Shown piece by piece: positions 20,493-39,007 of a stretch of 49,129 bases of DNA. Below the pieces are notes generated by a model. That model was not told the DNA's origin, searched no databases, and saw only the letters and a list, made by a program, of their open reading frames with translations. The DNA lies in the NCBI GenBank assembly GCA_020536535.1, contig JAHLWZ010000913.1, forward strand, positions 1 to 49,129, written 5' to 3'. Each line of letters begins with the position of its first letter. The stretch's first letter is position 1. The position numbers and the translations under genes are program-made. Origin of the DNA: Pelomyxa schiedti. Taxonomy: Eukaryota > Evosea > Pelobiontida > Pelomyxidae.

Positions 20493-22293
20493 ATGAAGGC
20501 TCTTGTGTTGGCTGTGCTCGTAATCGTGGCAATTTGTCCCATCATTGATGCACAGATGGATTCGAGACGGGACTCCATAAAGCAGGTACCTGAGCACTTT
20601 GTTTTTGGGTTTACACTTGACATCAAAATGGAAAGTTTGCTTTAGTAATTGTTGGGTTGGATGTTATGTAGGCAATGAAGCACAGTTGGGAAGGATATGT
20701 GCAGTATGGGTGGGGAATGGACAACATGAAAACAATCTCAGAGGAAGGATACAACTGGTTATATATGAACCTGACCGTGGTGGATGCAATAGACACCCTT
20801 TGGATTATGGGACTAACTGACGAGTACAATGATGCCAGGGCAGTGATAGAATCCTACGGATTTGCTCCAGTTGGGTTTTTTGCTTAAGCATGAATATTTC
20901 AAGAAAACTCACAAAATGGCCAACAGGACAAATTTATATCACTATTTGATGTAACAATGAGAGTAATAGGAGGCCTTTTGAGTGCGCACTCCCTTACTGG
21001 GGATGAATTGTTCCTGTCAAAAGCAGAAGAATTGGAACGGAGGTGAGCTTTTCCCTTACCACTTTATTATTGATGATTGTTCAGGCTTCTCCCAGCTTAT
21101 GACACCCCATCAAAGATTCCCTATAATAGCATTAACCCACAGAGGTAATTTCTACTACAGAACTGTGGTTTTGGTTATTTCTCTTACTGCCTTCAGTTCC
21201 AAGGCAAGGCCCGATCTTACAACAAACCTGGCGCAGGCTGGTACATGTTTGATGGAGTTGTACTACCTATCCCATCACACGGGAGATAACACCTTTTCTG
21301 AAACTGCAGCAACTGTTGTGGATTCCATTGTTCAGATGCCTCACGATATACCAGCCCTGTACCCTATCTACATTGACCCAGTTACAGGGAAACCCAACAA
21401 GGTACTTTGTTTCAAAACAATTCATTTTATTTGCTCACGGTCTTGCTCTATACAAGGACACTGTTTCTATTGATTGTGACGGGGATAGTTTTTATGAGTA
21501 CTTAGTCAAGACCTGGGTTCTGCTTGGGGGGCCCAACTCGGATAGTGAAGATGCATCTAATTACAGGGGCATGTGGGACGATTCCATGGATGCCACAATT
21601 GGTGGGGACTTTATGTATCCTTGTTCTCTTGTAACTACCGTACCAGAATACCTCATCAAAGTGAGTTCACCTTCAAGCTTTTATTACACGACCAGTATGA
21701 CCAGGAACATTCCAGATAATGTCATGGGGCATCTTGGCTGCTACGCTGCAGGAATGTTTGCCCTTGGAGCGAATGCGTTCAACTCCAGCATCCCGAATGG
21801 CAATTACCTAAGCAACACTCATATGCAAATTGCTAAGGAGCTAATACGAACTTGCCATGAGACCTACATCAGTACAGCCACAGGCATTGGCCCGGAAAAA
21901 TTCAAGGTGATACAGTAATTTCGGAATTTCCTCTTACACACATTAAAGTTCCATGAAGGCTCAGATTTTTCCATTCAATCACCAGAATACCTACTGCGAC
22001 CTGAAGTAGTGGAATCCTATTTCTATCTCTGGAGGTATACACATGATGAAATGTACAGAGATTGGGGTTGGGATGCGTTCACCGCAATAAATGCTACATG
22101 CTATGCACCTGCCGGATTTACCGATATTGCTAACGTGGATTCACTGAGCACTTCATTACTCAATGACCAAGACCCTTATTTCCTGGCTGAGACACTCAAA
22201 TATTTGTACCTTTTGTTTTCTGAGGATGAACTTGTGCCTCTTGACAAATTTGTCTTCACCACGGAAGCACACCCGCTATCGATATTTGTCTAG
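20493..22293 (+). CDS. GH47 class I alpha-1,2-mannosidase
   Basis: Seven exons (20493-20585, 20672-20869, 20927-21042, 21085-21144, 21197-21401, 21457-21906, 21949-22293) give 488 aa. The N-terminus is a hydrophobic signal peptide (KALVLAVLVIVAICPIIDA), so it enters the ER. Family signatures run in order: WEGYVQYGWGMDN, DAIDTLWIMGL, SLFDVTMRVIGGLLSAH, GDSFYEYLVKTW, HLGCYAAG, YLLRPEVVESYFYLWR, and the C-terminal ETLKYLYLLF...TEAHPL. The family trims mannose from N-glycans; Man9-type ER mannosidase and EDEM are both possible. The C-terminus ends right after the TEAHPL motif, as in the ER/Golgi processing enzymes. The first acidic catalytic position, normally Glu in S-x-F-E, is Asp (SLFD). The ATG at 20493 was chosen because it begins the signal peptide. 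Confidence 0.93.
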
Positions 22294-22424
22294 AAAAGAG
22301 ACAAACACAGGGTTGTAAATTTAGAAAAAAAAAAAGCTAAAAATTTTACACTATGCCCGCACATTACTGAGAAATCGTGTTTCACAACGGCCACAAGATG
22401 TAGGAAGAAAAAACTTTTGATGTT

Positions 22425-23914
22425 CTATGTTCTTTTAGCTTTTTTCATTTGGGCTGGGTGGTCTCTGATGAAAACAACAGTGTTGTCTGGAATATCTTCT
22501 TGAATCCAGGAGTTTGCTCCAATGCTAACGTTGTCTCCAACTGTTATTGGGCCTGGGGATGAATGTAAAGTTAAAATAAGGATAAAAGAGGGCAAGAAAA
22601 GAATTACCTAGAAGTTTTGCACCGGTACCAATGACAACGTGATTACCAACGGTAGGATGCCGTTTGTAGCCTCCTTTCTTCAATGATTTGGTGGTCTCGT
22701 CAATCTCAAAGTGTAGGGCACCAAGAGTGACGTTTTGATAGAGGCGACACCAACTTCCAAGTTCTTTTGTTTGTGTTTTTGTGTGGCAAGTAGAATGAGT
22801 AGGTGTTAAAACCTGCTGTTTCACCAATGACAGTGCCAACACCATGGTCAATGAAGAAGAACTAACACAAACGTGATTATAATAAACAAGCACAGAAGTG
22901 GAGTTACTTCGCCGATTTTAGCACCAGGGTGAAGGTCAATGGCAGTAAGCCTGTGGACCATTTCACACAGCTCTCTTGGGTACACAAGGGCTTTTAGTAG
23001 ATAAAGTTCATGAGCTACGCGTTGAATCATGACTGCAGCCAAACCTAGCATTGTCTAAGTACCGAGGTTCCCATGGATACAAGAAAGGCACACTAGGGTA
23101 GCAGCGAATGATTTCCGCAAAAGAGGCAGCAGCAGGGTCACCTTGGTACGCAGCCAGCACTGTATAAAGCTAGTCAGAATAAAAAAAGAGCGGAGAGCCA
23201 AGAAACCATCTTTTTTCAAAAGCTCACGTATAACTCCAAACTGCAGAAACAGTGTGCCAAGCATAGTTGAAACAACACTAACATCCTGGTGATATGGGAA
23301 CATTCCGTCAAACATCACTCCTGCCAGGTGATACAACTTTTCGCGTAGGAGAGCTTTGTTCTGAGGAACACATAGTTCATAGCAGTTGTAGAACCTCGGC
23401 CACATAACCTTGTAGGAAGAGAAAAGAACAGAAGTACAGTAATCAGGAAAACTTTGAGGCCACGCCACAATTAAATCCAAACCTCCATAAGCAAGTCCAG
23501 CTCAGTGAAAGTTGTCCTTGTAGGAAACGTGACATATCTCGTGATGGAGGATGACGAAGACGACTTTGTTGAATGCAGCTGCCGCAAGCTGACTTCGCTG
23601 CTGCCGTTGGGCGTGTCTTCGAGTCCAACAACGGGCGCCACTGCCGGCGAGGGCGGCGGTTGCGCTGTTTCCGACGGCGTCGGAGCCGTCGAAGCGGGAG
23701 GAGGGGGCTGGACGGTAGTTGTTACGGCGCAACCGCCCAGAACGGAAGAAGAGGACGACGAAGATTGAGGAGCGAGGCTCGATGCTGCCACGAGGGAGGT
23801 GAAACGTCGATCTTCCGAGTCCGCATCGTAACTACGCTGTAGAGCCGAGAGCACATCGTCAGATGCGATAGTGTCCAGGAACGGAGCCAGGGGCACAGGC
23901 CAGACGTATGTCAT
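22425..23914 (-). CDS. Serine O-acetyltransferase
   Basis: Seven minus-strand exons (23914-23483, 23408-23235, 23169-23094, 23044-22908, 22861-22813, 22763-22608, 22552-22425) give 383 aa, with every join GT-AG and in frame. The first roughly 140 residues include a Ser/Pro/Thr-rich stretch. The SAT helical domain follows ([25 protein letters not shown]). The left-handed beta-helix has [22 protein letters not shown] and VTLGA, then [20 protein letters not shown], ending [12 protein letters not shown]. The enzyme acetylates serine with acetyl-CoA for cysteine synthesis by cysteine synthase. Such enzymes occur in bacteria, plants and some protists, including Entamoeba. It has introns and the local codon style, so it is a resident gene. 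It is transcribed divergently from the katanin gene. Confidence 0.95.
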
Positions 23915-24066
23915 CCTCCTCTAGTGATCTTTATTTTATTATCTAAATGACACCAAAGACGCCACGCGCAACTGGCCCTCAGAGCAGGGAACTCAGATCA
24001 AAGTAAATTGTTTTCGAGAAGGGCGACAGCCCGAGAAATCTCAAGGAGAAAAAAAAAAAAAAAAAA
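23915..24066. promoter_or_regulatory. Divergent spacer, serine acetyltransferase / katanin
   Basis: 152 bases between two outward start codons, so any promoter elements must be shared or tightly packed. A run of about 19 A ends directly at the katanin ATG. No recognisable TATA box. Confidence 0.4.
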
Positions 24067-26692
<2,626 letters not shown>

Positions 26693-26894
26693 TTTTCATG
26701 TTCCCACCTTTGTTGTCGTGGACGAGACCCACCGTGTACAAAACACACCAACATCACCAAAATCCACGACCAAAATTGGACCCTGAAGCGCACACCAAAA
26801 AAAAAAAAAGTGCCAGAGTTGGTGCAGTTGCAAGTCGGGCGGAAAGGGGGGAAAAAAAACCCCAAAGAAATCAAAGCTCCACACCACCAAATTA

Positions 26895-31067
<4,173 letters not shown>

Positions 31068-32021
31068 ATGAACTTCCCCATCGAATGTGTGGACGCTGAA
31101 ATGGCCAACAACAACGAGACCCCAGTGCAAGGCAGAAAAACCTCCACAACATCATACGGACTTTCCCGTGACTCGCACAAAAGGAGCAGGGCTCATGCTC
31201 GTGACTCAGTAGGCAGCAAGACATCCTATCCCACAATCCCGATTCAGGCAGTTAATGCCGACGATACCCAACGGCTGGCCGACGGACTCTCCGAGCTCCT
31301 CCTTCGCATCGTAAATGCACCCGGGCCCAGCGTCGGCCCCCAGCCTCAGCAAAACAACAACCCATCACGAGGCACCAAGACGATCTTTGACGGCTCGCGA
31401 GGCCGCGCTCCCACAATTTCGCTTTACGACTTCACGCTCCGCGTGAGCCGGCACTCTGGGTGCACGAGGGCGGCGCTTGTGGCGGCCTTGGTGTACTTGG
31501 ATCGGCTAATGGTCAAGCACCCATTCCTGACCTTGACCGAAACAAATGTCCACAGGCTTCTATGGACATGGTAGGCCTTTTCTTCCTCTTTTTTTTTCCC
31601 GATTTTTCTGACCACCTTGGTAGCGTCGTAGTGGCCATCAAATACTTCGAGGATAGCTTCTATAGTAACGCGTACTATAGTAAAGTCGGGGGTGTTACAT
31701 TGGTGGAGATGAACCACTTGGAAGTAACACTGCTGCTCGCGCTGGGGTTTGACCTCTTTGTCACCCCAAAGCAATACCAGCAATACGACGACGCACTGAC
31801 TTCATCGTGTGGTAAGATCACCAAATCCCGTGGTGTTCAGTGATGGCTTACCTTTTCCCCTAGACTATGCTGCAGTAAGAAAAGCCCAAAGAGAAGCGAG
31901 CCTGACACTCGCCGCGATGGTCTGCCCTGCCCACTACATGCAGCCGATGCAGATCTCTCCACCTGTACAGTGCACATCCACAACACAGCCGATGAAGAAG
32001 ATCCCGGCATCATCCTCATGA
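31068..32021 (+). CDS. Pho80-like cyclin
   Basis: Three exons (31068-31570, 31624-31811, 31864-32021) give 282 aa. After a basic Ser/Thr-rich N-terminus comes a Pho80/cyclin-P fold: LYDFTLRVSRHSGCTRAALV, ALVYLDRLM, NVHRLLWTCVVVAIKYFEDS, FYSNAYYSKVGGV, EMNHLEVTLLLALGFDLFV. Pho80-type cyclins activate Pho85-like CDKs (plants: CYCU/CYCP). The last exon, DYAAVRKAQREAS..., is a disordered tail. An alternative frame is open in the tail region (IHNTADEEDPGIILMIPAQ, about 31970-32030), so the C-terminus could differ if an unseen intron lies there. Confidence 0.88.
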
Positions 32022-32101
32022 TTCCGGCCCAGGATCTCCTGTGCACAAACAACCAAAATCACACACCATGTAGATTCCACAACTGTAGTGAGTCGTGGAA
32101 T

Positions 32102-32587
32102 TTAAATATAATTATTTATTCCGGCACCCTCGTTTGTTCTCGCTTTTTCAGTTTCTTCGAACTCCCAACTTGGTCCCAGATCCAAGATACCGCGGTCCCC
32201 AGAGGACCAGTCAGAAAAAAACACCGCAACTGTGGGAAGCATTTTTGGCTTAGTCACTATTGGTGTGGGAATGTTCCACTGCAGGGAAAATGTCATGTTG
32301 GATAGCTTCTCGGAGTGGAAAGTGGATTGGTGGGTGCAGGACTGACTTGGGTCGCTATCGTAATGGGGTTGTTGTGGTTGTGTTGGGTACGGCAGAGTAC
32401 AGTTCAGTAAAGTACAGCCAGTCAGTGCGTCATGATGAAACTGTACATAGGTTAGAAGGGAGAGTGGTACGAGAGTGGAGGAGAAGATTAAGTTATACCT
32501 TGCAGCGTCTGTGAAAAAAAATCCTTGTGTAGAAGAAGGTATTCTTATTTCCAATCTCGCACTTCCAGAACCACTACCGAACAACAA
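32102..32587 (-). CDS. Possible exon of an unidentified gene
   Basis: A 162-codon stretch is open on the minus strand, ending with TAA at 32102-32104 (last residues GAGINNYI), with no ATG at its left limit. It could be a terminal exon entered through an AG near 32600. The plus strand is also open over part of it (GSIFGLVTIGVGMFHCREN, about 32250-32290). I recognise no family in either reading and cannot decide between them. Confidence 0.25.
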   Translation of the reverse strand: MLFGSGSGSARLEIRIPSSTQGFFFTDAARYNLIFSSTLVPLSLLTYVQFHHDALTGCTLLNCTLPYPTQPQQPHYDSDPSQSCTHQSTFHSEKLSNMTFSLQWNIPTPIVTKPKMLPTVAVFFSDWSSGDRGILDLGPSWEFEETEKARTNEGAGINNYI

Positions 32588-32599
32588 CCACGGTTCTGT

Positions 32600-34122
32600 G
32601 AGCTATTTGGAGAAAGGCTTCGCTAGTTGGGGAAATCAGGTTCTCTTGTTTCTTGTTTGTATGCAAAAAACTTCGGTTTGCTTGCAACCGGCGTTGTGGT
32701 TCCCTTTCATGGTCAGCCAAAAGCACCACACGAAATCACCTCAACAAACATCATTCCCAGGGGTTGATGGCAACAGCCCACAACTGACTGCCCTGTCAAA
32801 GTTGTTGTTCCTTTGCTCCACGTCATCCCCTTTTTAATGTGCACGGTAACCAATCATGCAAGACTAGCCATCCGCACAAGCTCCAAGTTGGGTTCATCAT
32901 GATGGCAGAAGTGTCACCCAACTTAGACCAAACACTGCACACTACAACCGACACCGTGCCAAAAACTACACATAACGACAGGTCATTTCGAACAACAAGA
33001 CTGCGTACAGCCTCTGGGAGCAAAAACTTTGCGCGCCAACTTTTTCGGTTTTTAAAGGAAAATTTTTTGGAAATAAAACATAAACAAAAAAAAGGCGGCA
33101 AGAAACAGCATGCACAGTGAAGGCCAAGTGGTGCATTTTGGGAGCAGCAAGGCGCATTTGGGAGCATTTGGGAACATTTGGGAGCAAAGAGTGGGTGGTT
33201 GTGCAGCATTTGGGAGCAGAGCAGTTTGGGTGGTGGTGGTGCATGCATCATTTTTGGGGATAGTGGGGTGGGATACATAATAACATCAGCCATTCTGATA
33301 GATAATACAGGCGGGGGAAAATATTATTAATGCCTCGTATATTTGTAGCTGTGTGCGGTTGGTGCCGGTTCGCCCCTGAAACGCCATCAACCACCCTCGG
33401 ATGTAAACACCTTCCTTTAAAATCAAAAAGATACTCTTTCTTTATGTGAGGCGTGGGCAGTAGCATTCGGCACTACTACTGGTAGTGCCAATACGACTTG
33501 GCAGGGTTCTGTTCCCTCACTAATTTTGTGAGAAGCAAGTGAGAACTCGAGGGAAAACCTACCTTGACGAGCATGAGAAATAGGGAGGTCACTGTGACAA
33601 GCGTGGCTCCAACGCGTCGCAGACCGCCAAAGAAAAGAAAATAGGTTCACAAGGAGCGGAAAGCACGGCTCGAAGAGCAAAGGGTATCCGGATCAGAACC
33701 ACCTACAAACGAACGACAGCCCCCGCATCGCCTTCGTGTTTTTATCGGATTTCGGGGATGGGGCCCAATGAGCCTGATATCCTGGATGATAGGTGGCTGA
33801 CACAATCAACCAGGACACCGCCTTCCTGTGCGGTGCACAAGATCCCTCTTTGCACCTTTTATTGTTCGCCCGTGTATTTGTTGGCATCACCGTCCCCTTG
33901 ATCTTGCGTTCATTTTCCCCAAAAAAAAAAACAAAAAATAAAAAAAAAAAACCCCACTAAGCAAAGGTCGTTGTCATCAGAGACCAAGACCGAAACACGG
34001 GACAACAACAGTCTTCTTCCGAAGAGGCAGCAGCAGCATCATCATCAGCGTCAAGCGACGACAGCCAGCACCGACGCAACCCGGGCAGCAGCCGTCGACG
34101 ACAGAAGGGAGGTGGTGATAAA
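32600..34122. other. Gene-poor region upstream of the P4-ATPase
   Basis: About 1.5 kb with no recognisable gene. It contains a degenerate GCATTTGGGAGC repeat (33132-33230), A-runs (about 33920-33955), and a Ser/Gln/Arg-rich in-frame extension directly upstream of the P4-ATPase ATG (from 33961) that has no in-frame ATG of its own. Short frames on both strands look random. Confidence 0.5.
33132..33230. repeat. Degenerate minisatellite, GCATTTGGGAGC unit
   Basis: About five to six imperfect copies of GCATTTGGGAGC are clustered here, with units varying at one or two bases and spacers of a few bases. Non-coding, and the family is unknown. Confidence 0.6.
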
Positions 34123-37100
34123 ATGTCAACCAACAACGACTCGAGGGCCGCCAGCAAGTCCAAGTATTTCGATGAATCTCACAGTGAAGAGACTGAACGG
34201 TTGCTTCCGTTGGTCCCCCCGCCAGCTACAATCCCCGACCTGCCACATGTCAAAGTAACTTCCTCCTGCAAAAGTCTCACTGTATTTTGACCCTCCTTTT
34301 TTTTTTTTTTCCCTATATCCCAGAAACCATCACCATTGAAAAAGTTCACGGTGATCTTCACTTTGCAATGGTGGTTACGATTTTCTTGGGCTGTTCGAAT
34401 AAAAACCCACTTTGAATACAAATATTTGGTAATTTCTTACACCCAGCACCTTACACACAGTGTGAATATTCATATACCGTGCATTTCAGGCTAGAACCAT
34501 AAACCTTCCAGTTCCCCCCAATCAGAAGCACAAGTTTCCCTCCAATGCTATTAAAAACAATCGTTATAATGTACGAGTCTTTCTTTCTCATACTGTACTC
34601 AGACCTTTTTTGTAGCCTATCACTTTTTTGCCCCTTGCACTGTTTCTGCAATTCAAATACTTTTACAATCTGTATTTCTTGTGTCTTGCTTGCACACAAT
34701 TTATTTCTGTATTACAAGTTGGTGCGTGTCATCCCTCATATTGTACATCCTAATGGAAATAGGGTACCTTTTTACCTACTGGCTACCTCTTATGTTTGTG
34801 GTGGGCCTTGCCCTATGCAAGGAAGCGTATGACGATATAAAAAGATGGAAACAGGATAATGTTGTTTCCACAAAACTAATTATTATCAATTCACTCATCA
34901 TACTAGCATGCAAATAACCAAATGTATCAACGGTTACTCCCATCAGGGGACTTGGTACCAATTTCTTCAGCTGGTATACAAGTTGGTCACATTATTGTTG
35001 TCAATGTGAATGAACGAGTATGACTGTCATCTCTACATACCAAATTGTCACCAACTTCCAGGTTCCAGCAGACTTGGTTCTTTTAAAAACTACTGATAAA
35101 AGTGGTGCATCATTTATAAGGACAGACCAACTTGATGGAGAAACAGACTGGAAATTAAGGTTTGTCATAACAGCTTTTACTGCTAATACCTTTTTTCCAG
35201 ATTACCTATAGCAAAGACTCAAAGGATGTCTAACCAAGAAATAGCTGGCCTCTCTGCAGCCGTATATGGTACTTCACACTTGGCGGAACCTTGAAACTAA
35301 GTTATCATTCAAGCTGAGGAACCCAAGAGAGAAATTTACTCTTTTGTTGGAAAGATAACGTATGAAGATGGTTCTCCTGGTGCAGTTACGTCTGATTTTA
35401 ATGGAAACACTGATTCTAACATTAGATGGTTGATGTTAAGATACAAAGTTGCATCAGTTTGGTTTTCGTAATAGCTTATTATCTATGCGTTTATATTAGG
35501 AGACAAGAAGTGCTCTGAACAGGGCAGAACCTTGTTCAAAAACAGGAATCACTGAGCAGGAAATCAATAGCACAACCCAAGTTACCACGTTTTTCTTTTG
35601 TTTCTTGTGACAAGACAATAGTACTTATTTCTCCTGCTGGCTGGTTTGGCGTTCTTACTGGTGGCATGTACTGGGTTCACTGGGTTTTGGTACATCTACA
35701 TTTTCCGATTTATTATCTTGTTGTCCTCCATTATTCCCATCAGGTAGAATTTCTCGACAAATGTTTCTCCTATTCACCAAACAATAGTATGCGTGTGAAC
35801 CTTGATTTTGCTAAGATGTTTTATGCAATTTTGATAATGATGGACCCAAGGATCAAAGGTCCCTATCATCCTTCCCATCATCTTTTCTTTTTTCTGAGAG
35901 TACCAAGGTACTATTGTCAGGAACAGTAACTTACCAGAACAACTTGGGCGCATACACTATTTGCTCTCTGATAAAACTGGCACACTCACACAAAATGGTG
36001 AGTTTTGGTTAGGCTAAGTGTTTCCACTCATTATACTCAGATATGACTTTCAAGAAGCTTCACATGCAAAATGTTTGTTTCCGCTCGGAGGATCTCGATG
36101 AATTGCATGAAATAATCACAGAGCAGGCCGCTCCTAGTGCTGGGACACGGCAGAGAGGTCTTCAACCTCCTTTCCCCTTCTTTTAATATCTTCTAGCTGT
36201 CAAGCATAATAAGGGTATAAACAATCAAGTTTTGAACTGTGTGAAGGCACTTGCCCTCTGTCATAGTGTTACTCCAGTTCGTGAGCATGAGGACAGTGAT
36301 GAAATAACATACCAAGTACAAACCCTTTTTCTCCACTATTTTTCTCACTAATAATAGGCTGCCAGTCCAGATGAAGTGGCCCTTGTCAAATTTACTGAAA
36401 AAGTTGGAATGACTCTGCATGAGAGGGATCTGCACACCATAATCCTGAGGAACTCCTCTAATGATTTTGAGGTATGAACCTCAGCACATTCAAAGTCTAA
36501 GTATATTCTAGAAATATGAAATACTTGAAACATTCCCATTTGCATCAGCTACTAAGCGAATGGGGATCATTTTGAGAGATGGCAATGGTATTATCACATT
36601 TTGGATGAAAGGTTCCTTTTTATTTATTTGTCTTTACTGTATTTAGCATTTCTCAGGAGCTGATGTTGTCATGGGAAATATTGTTCGACAAGAAGGCAAT
36701 GAATGGTCTCTATCCATATCCTGGTGGCAGGAATAACAATTTTTGTAGGATGCAAGAAGAAACTGGAAACATGGCCAGGGAGGGACTAAGAACTCTTGTC
36801 TTTGGCAGCAAAGTGCTATCTGAAGAGGAATATGATGATTTCAGACACAGGTAACTCTATTTTGAATCCAACTATTAACAATTTTCTTCTGCAGGCTTCA
36901 TGAAGCTCAATGTTCCATTGAAAAAAGGGATATAAATATCCGTGCTGTTATAGATTCACTTGAAGTGAACTTGGACCTTCTTTGTGTTACTGGTGTGGAG
37001 GATAAATTGCAAGTGAGATTTTCCCTTGTCAGTTCTTCTAAGCTTAAATGCGCAAGGACGGCGTTATGGAAACTCTGGAGAAACTTAGGGATGCCGGAAT

Positions 37101-38746
37101 AAAAACCTGGATGCTCACTGGTGAGAACTTTACACAAGGGAGTGGAAATAATACTAAAAAAGGAGATAAACTGGAGACCGCCACTTGCATTGCCATTAGC
37201 ACAAAACTTTTTACTCAGGCCCATCCAATTAAGTCTATTAGTGTCAAAACCGCAGCCGATTTGCTTGCAGAACTTGAAGATTTCTTTGCACATTCAGATT
37301 CGTACATTGTAATTGGTAGGCAACAGCCACACTGTTGGTTTTCAAAATCCAATAACTATCTAGACGGAACCTCATTGCAGCTTTGCCTTGATCATTACCG
37401 ACCTCACTTCTTCATGGCCGCTCAACGGTCACCTGGAGTGGTATGCTGTCGGTGCTCCCCAACACAAAAGGCAATTTCCATTCTTTTTCCATGGGAAAAA
37501 CTTTTGTAACATCAACAGGCTGAGATTTGCAGACTTTTCTCTGATTACTCGTCTCTTCAGACATGTGCCATTGGAGACGGTGGGAATGATGTCAGTATGA
37601 TCCGTGCAGCCGATGTGGGCATTGGAGTGGAAGGTAAAGAAGGAAGACAGGCTGCCATGGCCTCTGATTTTTCAGTAGCACAGTTCAAACACATTTTAAG
37701 GCTTATTGGTAAGATTTGTAGAAGAAATCCTACTTACTTACAACTCTCCTTTTTTTATAGTGTGGCATGGACGAAATTCCTGTAAGAATGAAGTTGGTAG
37801 GTTTTTTCTTACTCATTCTAGACAAGAGATCAGCAATGTTGTCACAGTTCATCATCCACCGTGGTGTAACCATTTCCTGGATTCAAGTTATTTACTCTGC
37901 GGTATACTACTGGTCAGCGAGTGCTATTTTTACTGGATGGCTGCTTGTTGGGTAACTAAATCAAACACTGCTCCCTCTAACAGACCAAACAAGATACCCC
38001 ACCATTTATACTATGGTTCCATTCTTCTTCCTTGTGCTTGACGAGGTATGGCTTTTTAAGACAACGAACATCTCTTCCCTGAAACTAATGTTTTCCTGTC
38101 GTGCACTTTATTTTCTAGGATATACATGATTACATTGCTCTTCGGTTCCCTGAGTTATACCGTGACTTACAAAAAGGACGTATGCTTTCTATGAGATCGT
38201 TTTTTGAGTGGAATTTTATCTCTATGTATCAGGTATACTCTCTCCTCTCATAACGAACTAAAAAGGCCAGGGGTGTGTGATTATGATAGTCACAATATTT
38301 CTCTTCGAAACAAATTGGCTGAATGTCGAAGGCATATCTTTCACAGCACTGATCTTCAATGAGCTACTCAACTTGGCCTTTGAAACCCACACTTGGACAA
38401 TACTAATCTTCCTTGGTCAAATTATTACCCTTGTCCTGTATGTTGGCTCTCTGTATATTTTCGCAGGCTACTTTGGTATCACTTCTTTCCCTTTTCCTGC
38501 AGAACAGTGTTTAACTGCTGGCACCAGACACGGCTTCACTTCTTACTTGGGAGTGGTGGGGGAAAGTCCTGCTTGTTACACTAGTCAGTTGTTTACCTGT
38601 ATCCCTTGTCAAGGTACTACCTTTCTCCTGTTACTTTTGCTCACATATTTAAGTGGATATACCGAAAGTGGAGGCCACCAGGCTACGAGGTGCTGAAGAA
38701 GTCACTACCTTCAGAACACAAGGGTTGCACTTTCATAAACTGCTAA
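34123..38746 (+). CDS. P4-ATPase phospholipid flippase, Neo1/ATP9 type
   Basis: Many short exons. The start at 34123 opens [16 protein letters not shown], and the N-terminal E-x-x-R-x-x-L-x-L-V-P context is family-like. Then come RTINLPVPP and [14 protein letters not shown]. Actuator motif DGET lies at 35134-35145 in [16 protein letters not shown], wording typical of the Neo1/ATP9 branch. IIPI leads into the lumenal loop, then [11 protein letters not shown]. Phosphorylation motif DKTGTLT is at 35970-35990. The nucleotide domain has [10 protein letters not shown] and KGADVVMGN, the hinge has [10 protein letters not shown] (37573 on), then [18 protein letters not shown] and the C-terminal TM block ([28 protein letters not shown] region). 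The stop is at 38744-38746. These pumps move aminophospholipids toward the cytosolic leaflet of endosomal and Golgi membranes. Catalytic residues are intact. Several exon borders are approximate. Confidence 0.92.
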
Positions 38747-39007
38747 AATAAGAGATAAATACTTTTTTTTTTCCTATTTACTTTGAGTACCAAGAATACA
38801 GTCCATAGTATGGGAAACATTAATTATTAACAAAGGCTGGGTGGCCGAATATTACAATCTCCCAGTGGTACGTTTTCGTATTGGTTCTGTTTTGTTGGCT
38901 TGCTGCTGAGCTTGCATTGCCAGTATGATTTCCTTTACAGATGCTGGTGTTCCGTTTGTACTAGTATTGCAAGCGTTCACTGCTTTTGGCATTCGTTAAT
39001 CGTTCAC
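38747..39007. other. Convergent intergenic, possible stray exon
   Basis: 261 bases between two convergent genes. It holds T-runs fitting 3' ends. A short plus-strand stretch (IVWETLIINKGWVAEYYN, about 38800-38870) with a splice-like GTACG and a downstream AG could be an exon, but no family is recognised and its link to the P4-ATPase is unproven. Confidence 0.35.

Noticed and set aside
21661-21708. A GTGAGT donor and CAG acceptor that would remove 48 bases from the mannosidase
   Set aside because: Splicing here leads to an early stop, while reading through stays in frame and leads into the conserved HLGCYAAG motif.
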